Position numbers and translations under genes: made by a program. A stretch of 64,000 bases of DNA, from NCBI RefSeq assembly GCF_030247195.1, contig NC_080672.1, positions 163,189,471-163,253,470 on the forward strand. Reading direction: 5' to 3'. The notes under the pieces are model-generated. The model was not told where the DNA came from and did not search any database. It saw only the letters and a program-made list of their open reading frames with translations. How positions within the stretch are numbered: position 1 is the first letter of the stretch; each line of letters opens with the position of its first letter. Origin of the DNA: Topomyia yanbarensis. Taxonomy: Eukaryota; Arthropoda; Insecta; Diptera; Culicidae. This document shows positions 57,641-64,000 of this stretch, one piece after another.

Positions 57641-57875
57641 CAGGGATGCCACATTAAAATCTGAGTTTCAGTCAAAAAAATCTTTTTAACCATCTGTGAT
57701 GACTAAAGCAGGAAAAAAATCTGTGATAAATTTCCAAGAAATCTGTGAAAAATCCCAATATTTCCAAAAATCTGTGAAATTTTCATCAAAACGCCAAAAA
57801 TCTGTCATCTGTGATCAAAAATTGTGAAAAAAAATCTGTGACATTACAGAAAAGTCTGTGAATATGGTAACCCTG
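57641..57875. mobile_element. hAT-type MITE with near-perfect 8-bp duplication
   Basis: ACCTCCAC at 57633-57640 and ATCTCCAC at 57876-57883 agree at seven of eight bases. The ends CAGGGATGCCACATT and, inverted, CAGGGTTACCATATT are imperfect inverted repeats. AAAATCTGTGA-like words recur about nine times inside. The ends and the word-repeating interior resemble the element at 47924, so they are probably one family. Confidence 0.75.
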
Positions 57876-57883
57876 ATCTCCAC

Positions 57884-59028
57884 AGACAGTGTAACGGACT
57901 TCAAACTCAGCTACACTGGCTGTGAAAACACACAGCGCAGTGATCTGCATCGCCTGCCGATCAACAGACAACTGAGCTGGTCCTGCGAAATCCGTCCGTT
58001 TAAATAGTCGATGATGACGTCATTCATAGAAGCGTAGCGCGCTAGGTACACAAATCTGTCGTACTGGACTAGGGAAGCTCTATCTTCTGTGTGTGAAGGC
58101 GCGATTTTTTTTTACTAGGTTGTTCATTATTTAAATTTTTAATGCCATGATATCAAAAATCTTTGGGTTTATTTATTGTAATCAATTCTTAGAAGTATTT
58201 CGGGGCGATATGCGCAAAAAAAAAAATTGAACATTTATCGTGAGATGGCTGAATTATATGCGTTTAAAATTGGACCACTTTTCGTTACATACCATTTTTG
58301 TAGAATTTGCAACGTGCACCCCTATATCGAAAACAAAGACGTAGTCCAACGTCAAAAAAATATATGGTTTATGTAATGAATTGTGTTATCAGATGATTTC
58401 ATAGATTTTATATGGTTATAGAAGTACACATGGGTCATTCTTTTACAAGTCGCACTGATATTGGGAAAAATGTATACATATTGCCATCTTCAAATGTCTT
58501 GGAATTTTTTTCTATATCATATTGAAACAAATTTAATGTTCAGGTGTTTTTGAAGTATTTTTTCGAATACAAATATACTTTATTTTCTGATGATTCACAG
58601 AATTCCCTCAATTTGTTTGTTACATGAAATTCATTATCTCCGGTATGTGTGATTTCATAAACTTTGTATTTAAACCAAAAAATATATATTCGAATTTTTT
58701 TAATCACAATTTTATAAAAATTATACTTGAAATTGGCGCGTAATAAATTAGGTAAATGACGAATAAAATGATATATACGTTCAGGTTGGTGGAAAGACAT
58801 GCACCAACCTAATATTTTTTTTTAACACGTTACGTCATTTTCTTATCTGCAAACTAATTTCCTAAAATTTGGAGTTATTTTTAGATTACATGTTATTTAT
58901 TAAATATTTCCGAGCTAGTCACGTAGCGAACAAGAAGTTAAACCAAACACCGCACGGTGTGACGACTAGAGATGTAAATTGCCATCGAGCATGTTGCAGG
59001 GTGAGTTGCAAATATTTCCAACACATCA
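57884..59028. other. AT-rich stretch, no gene seen
   Basis: A less AT-rich part at 57884-58080 has no recognised frame. The remainder is AT-rich and empty of recognisable features. Confidence 0.4.
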
Positions 59029-59096
59029 TTAACCCTAGAACGTTACACTTACTCTTTTTAACCCTAGAACGTTGCACTGGGCTACAAAAGTATCCC
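59029..59096 (+). repeat. Two piggyBac-like termini in tandem
   Basis: TTAACCCTAGAACGTTACAC begins at 59029 and TTAACCCTAGAACGTTGCAC at 59058, in direct orientation 29 bp apart. The second continues to the degenerate palindrome GGGCTACAAAAGTATCCC (59079-59096), the same arrangement as at 55273. Only left-type ends are visible; no partner end was found within the next kilobase. Confidence 0.65.
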
Positions 59097-59881
59097 ACAC
59101 GTTTGGTCGCAATTTTCGCAGGTCAAAATGCAAACAAAACAAATGTATATTAGGGTTACTGTGCCCTAATTCATCTTAGTACCTCTCTTCATCCCACCCA
59201 TTTGAACACATAAATTAGAGCAGTGTCTGCTATCTCTATTCAACGCATTAGCTTAAATGGTTGGATGAATAAAGGAGCGTTGCACTCGACTTTTCGCTTC
59301 GCTCACACGCAAGTGTTTTACATTTTCGAGGCCAGATTTTTAATTGTACTGGTTTTTAGGAACGAAGCAAAGATGATGATAACCTTTTAAGCGCAACCCA
59401 ATCACTGCTAGTCGAGTTATTAACGAAATAGCACAGTGAACAGACATCCATGATCGAACAAAAATATTTAAAAAACGTGTGGAAACATTTGAATTAACAT
59501 ACGATAAACACTAGCGCCGCCACACCAACCTATCCGTCAAATCCATTCCGGAACCGGCTCGAAATCCTAAATGGATTCAGTATGGAATCTTGCTCAAAGA
59601 AAACAACCGATTCTGTCTCTATCGGTTGATGCATTTCAGCTAGAATTCATGCTGGAAATCTGAACCGATTCCGGACTAGTTTAACTGGGTAGAGGAATAA
59701 CCGCTGTCAATTCTGTCGAACTCAGCCACAAAAAACATGACGACGACTACCCTCGAAACCGTTAGAGATTTTACACAAGTTGAATGATGAAGATGGACGT
59801 CTGTTCTCTGTGGAAATAGTGTGACATCCTGACTAATGAGATGAAATGAATAAGGAAGCTACCCTACATCATTTTCTTCAT
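59097..59881. other. Spacer, no gene seen
   Basis: No coding exon or bounded element recognised. Confidence 0.4.
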
Positions 59882-60013
59882 TTTTGCCTTTCTCCCATAA
59901 AAAAGCTATGCCATCACTCTGAAAATTGATTTTTTACCCGTGGCCCGGAAGGTTGAGCCTCTTATACCATTCTACTCAGTTCGTCGAGTTCAGCAAATGT
60001 TTGCGCGTGCGTG
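59882..60013 (+). repeat. Mosquito-type interspersed repeat next to the retrotransposon insertion
   Basis: TTTTTGCCTTTCTCCCATAA, ATGCCATCACTCTGAAAAT, GGCCCGGAAGGTTGAG and ACTCAGTTCGTCGAG follow the order seen on the minus strand at 54815-55098. The retrotransposon A tail (as T7) follows directly, so copy 2 inserted into this repeat. Confidence 0.6.
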
Positions 60014-60020
60014 TTTTTTT

Positions 60021-60941
60021 ACAATGAAGAATACATTTACGTTCTAGCCCATTACACGTGCTATTAGTAGATGCCAAGCTACCACACGAAGTGTACTGGG
60101 GGTGTGTCGGGCTCGAATGGTGACGCTACCATTAATACCGACCAAACTCCATTGGGCTCCGCCATTGTTCCCCCCAGGGACTACCTCTCGGTATTACTTC
60201 TGGGGGATGGCTGTACTTGATGTACTCATTCACTCTCGCTCACGCGTACATACGTCCTGTATGAGGCTTACTTGGGTGCTCTCTCTGTCACACCTTGATT
60301 CGCTCTCTAACACTCCACATGAGGCTGACTTTTGTGCTCACCTTTTTCGTGCCTTGCGAGGCTGACTTGTGTGCTCGCCTTTTTCATTCCTTGCTAGGCT
60401 TACTTTTGTGCTCGCCTCTAACATACCATGTGAGGCTGACTTGGATGCTCACCCTATCACCTGGTTCACTCTCGATCGTACCACTCTATTACACGCCTGT
60501 TGCTCCCCCTGGCATCCCATGTGGGACATTTTTCTTAGGCCCCACTTCTGACATACCATGTGAGGCTTACTTGGGTGCTCACCGTTTTCATATCTTGTGA
60601 GGCTGACTTTTGTGCTCACCTCTACCATACCATGTGAGGCTGACTTTTGTGCTCACTCTTAACATACCGTGTGAGACTGACTTGGATGCTCACCCTTTCA
60701 CTCCTCTGCCACGCCACGAGGCATCGTTAGCTAAGTCCCAACATACTACGCTACGACCCTCCCATCTTGGCATGAGGCAGTCCACATGTAAGCCTATACA
60801 CTCGCTCTTCTGCCTTGCTTAGGGGTGGCTGGGTTTACCCCTTACGCGGTTGCCAGTCGCTGAGCCAAACCTGCCTCAGCATGAACAGACCATTCACTCA
60901 CTTTTCTGCGCTCGGCCTTTTTCGCTCCAACTAACCAATCA
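60021..60941 (-). other. 3' untranslated region of retrotransposon copy 2
   Basis: About 920 bp, colinear with 26893-27791. It contains the repeat block annotated at 60255. The terminal ~60 bp next to the A tail match copy 1 with a few substitutions. Confidence 0.75.
60255..60705 (-). repeat. Direct repeats in the 3' UTR of copy 2
   Basis: On the plus strand the core appears as CATGTGAGGCTGACTT then TTGTGCTCACC, about ten times with variable spacing. It corresponds to the block at 27139-27565; the repeat number and some spacers differ between copies. Confidence 0.8.
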
Positions 60942-63830
60942 CTAGTTAGTCGTGACCGTCGTCTGTTGCTCGATGCGCCAGATTCCTTGTAGCCTACTGG
61001 CAATCTGGATGGTTGCACTCGAGACTGCGTTCCACTTCTCCACCGATTGACACATCCGCTGAATAAGGGTATCAGGGGTTGTGTCCCAGCCACAGATGTC
61101 AAGCATTGCTCTTCTTTCGACGTCGACACGAGGACATACGAACAGTATATTTTCAACAGTTTCGTCTACACCTGGGCAGGCGGGGACCTCCGCGTGCCCG
61201 AACCTGTGGAGGTACTGTCGAAAGCAGCCATGGCCTGACAGGAATTGTGTCAGATGGAAGTGAACTTCCCCATGGGGTCTGCCCACCCAGCTCGATATGT
61301 TAGGTATCAGCCGGTGGGTCTACCTACCTTTCGAGGAGTTATCCCACACCCTGCCATCTGGTGACCGAGGTCTCCCTGGTACGTTCGCGGGCTCCTCTAT
61401 TTCCACGTAGTTCGAAGCACTCCTCATCTTCCCGGATGACTAGCCCGACTGGCATAATGCTCGCTATCACGCAGGATGCATCGTGTGATACCGTGCGGTA
61501 GGCAGATATCACTCTGAGGCACATCACGCGGTAGGTGCTCTCCAATTTCCGTAGGTAACTGGTGCTCTTGACCATGACGGGCCGCCGTACCTGAGGATAG
61601 ATACGGCAACGCTGTTGGACATTATCCTCGATAGTGCCGCAACAGCAGTCGACGCTCTCTTGCATGTATAGTCGACGTGGCTGCCGAAGGTCAGCTTGTC
61701 GTCTATAATGACTCCGAGAGACTTCAGACTCTGCTGCGAGGTGATCACGACTTCTCCCACATGGATAACTGCATGTTGTGCCGACTTGCGGTTGTTGACG
61801 ATAACTACCTCCGTATTTTACTGAGCCAGCTCTAGGCCTCTCGCGCATCCATTCCTCCACCGTGTTGATCGCGTGTTCTGCTGCTAGTTCTACTTCAGAG
61901 ATTCACTCCCCATAGACCTCCAAGGTTACGTCGTCTTGACCCCAGGAGGGAACTTCAGTCTCAGAACCCCGTCATACATGAGGTTCCATAGCACCGGGCC
62001 TACCATCGAGCCCTGCGCGACTCCGGCGGAAATCGGAACCCTTTTCTGACCGGCATCGGTCTCGTATAGCAGTACGCGGTTCTGGAAATAGCTTTCCAGG
62101 ATCCGCTACAGACCCACAGGTAGGCTAAGTCGGTGTAACGAGAGCGCGATGGCATCCCAGCTTGCGCTGTTGAATGCGTTCTTCACGTCAAGTGTCACTA
62201 ACGCACAGTATCGAATGCCTCGCCTTTTTCGTTGGATCGCTATCTTGGCAGTTTTTATCACTGAGTTGATAGCGTCCACCGTGGACTTACCCTTCCGAAA
62301 GCCAAACTGGTTGCTTGATAGGCCGTCCGTACCTTCCGCGTACGGGGTTAACCTGTTGAGGATGATCCTCTCAAGCAATTTGCCAGTCGTGTCGATCAGA
62401 CAGATTGGTCTGTACGCCGATGGGTCGCCTGGCGGCTTCCCAGGCTTCAGCAATTTCTGCCTTTTCCATCTATCGGGGAAGCGGCACTCGTCAAGGCATC
62501 TCTGCATAGCTAGCCTGAACATGTTCGGGTTCGCTATGATCGCTGCCTTGAGAGCACTGTTTGGAGCTTCATCCGGCCCTGAAGCTTTGTTCATTGCTAG
62601 GGAATTAGCCACTGCGAGTAGTTCTTCATTCGTCACTGGAGCCACCATTTCGGCCGTGCCCGCACTGTCTCGTAGTGCAGGTGGCCAGGGGCTTGTGGCT
62701 CGAAACGGGAAGAGTACTTCGATAATCGTCGCCAACCGGTCCGGATACCGTTCTGGGGGTGAAGAGCCCCCTTTGGTCTTGGCCATCACGATTTTGTAGG
62801 CGTCACCCCACGGATTCGCGTTGGCACTCTCACACAGGTTGTCGAAACACGCTCTATTGCTGCTTTTAATGGCCTTGTTAAGGGCCAATTTCGCAGCTCG
62901 ACACACTTCACGGCGGTTCTCTCTTGCATCCCCGGTGCGGGCTCTTTGTATCCTACGTCTAGCTCTGAGGCAGGCCGATCGTAGAGCTGCAATCTCGGCA
63001 CTCCGCCAGTATACCGGGCATCTACCGTTTCTTGGCAGGGTTTTTCTCGGCATAGTGGCGTCGCACGCGCGTGATAGAACGGCTACCAGCGCATCCCCGC
63101 TTAGATTGTCGGTGTTGGCCTCCAGTCCCAGGGCCGCGGTGAAAGCTTCGCTGTCGCAGTGATTGGACTTCCACCCGCGTACCAGACAGGGATCTCCCGC
63201 CCCCGGATGCTGCACACCATAGTTGATCCTAAAGCGGATTGCTAAATGATCACTATGGGTGTGGCCTTCGTCTACCCTCCATTCCATGTCTGGAGCCAGA
63301 CTCGGGCTGGCAAATGTTACGTCAATCCATGCCTCCACCCCGTTTCTACGGAATGTGCTAGTGGAGCCATTATTAGCTAGCACAGTATCGAGTTTCGCAA
63401 ACGCCTCCATTAGCGCTTGGCCCCTGCTATTTGTATAGCGGCTGTCCCACTCTACTACCCAAGCGTCAAAGTCTCCCGCTATAATTACCGGTTTCCGGCC
63501 CAATAGGTCTGACGAGAGCCTTTCGATCATCTGGTTGAACTGTTCTATGGGCCACCTTGGTGGAGCGTAGCAGCTACAATAGAACACACCATTGATCTTG
63601 GCAATTGCAACACCCTCGGCGAAGGAGTGTATTACCTCTTGAACCAGGAAATGTCCCGTTGTACAGATTGCCACCATCCCAGGCCCGTCCGACACCCAAT
63701 TGCCGTTGCCGGAAGGGATGTTGTACGGGTCTGATAGGAGGGCGGCATCTGTCCTCGACTCCGAGACCGACTGCCACCACAGCTGTTGGGCTGCTGCACA
63801 ATGGTTAAGATTTAGCTGTGTGACGTTCAC
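60942..63830 (-). pseudogene. ORF2 of retrotransposon copy 2, multiply broken
   Basis: The frame opens at a GTG (63830-63828) overlapping the ORF1 stop as GTGA, exactly as in copy 1, and runs 574 codons through the endonuclease and the first reverse-transcriptase motifs. A TAC-to-TAG change at about 62106-62108 stops it within the reverse transcriptase. Further lesions relative to copy 1: loss of three codons near 62450 (in frame); a 16-bp deletion near 61935 that removes most of the FADD active-site motif and shifts frame; and a ~39-bp deletion near 61615. The last part, including the C-terminal Cys/His region with one Cys pair altered (CPGVDET where copy 1 has CPDCPGVDET), is readable in shifted frames down to 60942. 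It cannot produce an active enzyme. It does keep the eight bases missing from copy 1 (near 63435), so the two copies together define the ancestral layout. Confidence 0.88.
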
Positions 63831-64000
63831 GGCTTATTCTTATTTGCCTCACCGAAGGGACACGAAGGTCCGCTCAAAGCATGATTACGGGCTTGCTTCT
63901 TAGCGGTGCAGATAAGGCATTTATTCGTCTTAGTGCAGCCCCGTTCCTTATGCCCCTCCTCGCCGCAGCGACGACATAGTTTGCTCCTGTCTGTATCCTT
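63827..64000 (-). CDS. ORF1 C-terminus of retrotransposon copy 2 (partial)
   Basis: The C-terminal 57 codons of the Gag-like protein, running off the window. CRRCGEEGHKERGC and the following CLICTAKKQARNHALSGPSC cluster are intact, and the frame ends at the TGA that overlaps the ORF2 GTG. A few residues differ from copy 1. Whether the rest of ORF1 is intact cannot be judged from this window. Confidence 0.85.
   Translation of the reverse strand, partial: KDTDRSKLCRRCGEEGHKERGCTKTNKCLICTAKKQARNHALSGPSCPFGEANKNKP

Larger units (their letters stand above)
60014..64000 (-). mobile_element. R1-clade non-LTR retrotransposon, copy 2, truncated by window end
   Basis: The minus strand reads the last part of ORF1, all of ORF2 in broken form, the repeat-bearing 3' UTR and a short A tail (T7 at 60014-60020 on the plus strand). 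It is closely similar to copy 1 throughout but with several lesions and a decayed tail, so it is older. The 5' end and the second target duplication lie beyond 64000. Confidence 0.9.

Overview
The window is AT-rich eukaryotic DNA, very probably from a culicine mosquito (Aedes-like) or a close dipteran. Three things point this way. The only host gene I can name is the first coding exon of the insect gene failed axon connections (fax). The largest coding unit is an R1-clade non-LTR retrotransposon of the kind found in insects. The rest is packed with short inverted-repeat elements with TA, TAA, TTAA or 8-bp duplications, as in large mosquito genomes. I see no bacterial features, CRISPR array, tRNA or rRNA.

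Layout. 0-22 kb: no confident host gene; a relic of a Tc1/mariner-type transposase near 1.3-1.7 kb, then many small non-autonomous DNA elements (a 115-bp TTAA-flanked family, two GGGACCAT-ended elements, a 1.2-kb TA-flanked element and others). 22.4-27.8 kb: a full-length R1-clade retrotransposon on the plus strand with a perfect 12-bp target duplication and a 22-A tail; ORF1 is intact and ORF2 is broken by one 8-bp deletion. 27.8-37 kb: mostly unexplained AT-rich DNA with a degenerate tandem array of ~430-bp units at 33.3-34.7 kb. 37.0-40.2 kb: a foldback-like element whose arms are arrays of a CCGCGT-rich 33-bp repeat, with other elements nested inside. 42.2-42.6 kb, minus strand: fax coding exon 1 with a strong splice donor; no later fax exon is visible in the 42 kb downstream, so its intron appears to fill the left two thirds of the window. 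43.5-59.9 kb: upstream of fax, a mosaic of MITE-like elements (hAT-type, piggyBac-type and unassigned), including two inverted-repeat pairs that are interleaved rather than nested. 60.0-64.0 kb: a second, older copy of the same retrotransposon, minus strand, cut by the window edge and damaged by a nonsense change and several deletions, one removing most of the reverse-transcriptase FADD motif.

How it fits together: one host gene contributes a single exon; nearly everything else recognisable is mobile DNA. The two retrotransposon copies repair each other's reading for annotation purposes: comparing them shows which differences are lesions. No complete transposase was found, so the DNA elements here must have been moved by proteins encoded elsewhere. 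Boundaries come from inverted repeats and target duplications read by eye; family names beyond superfamily level are not claimed.
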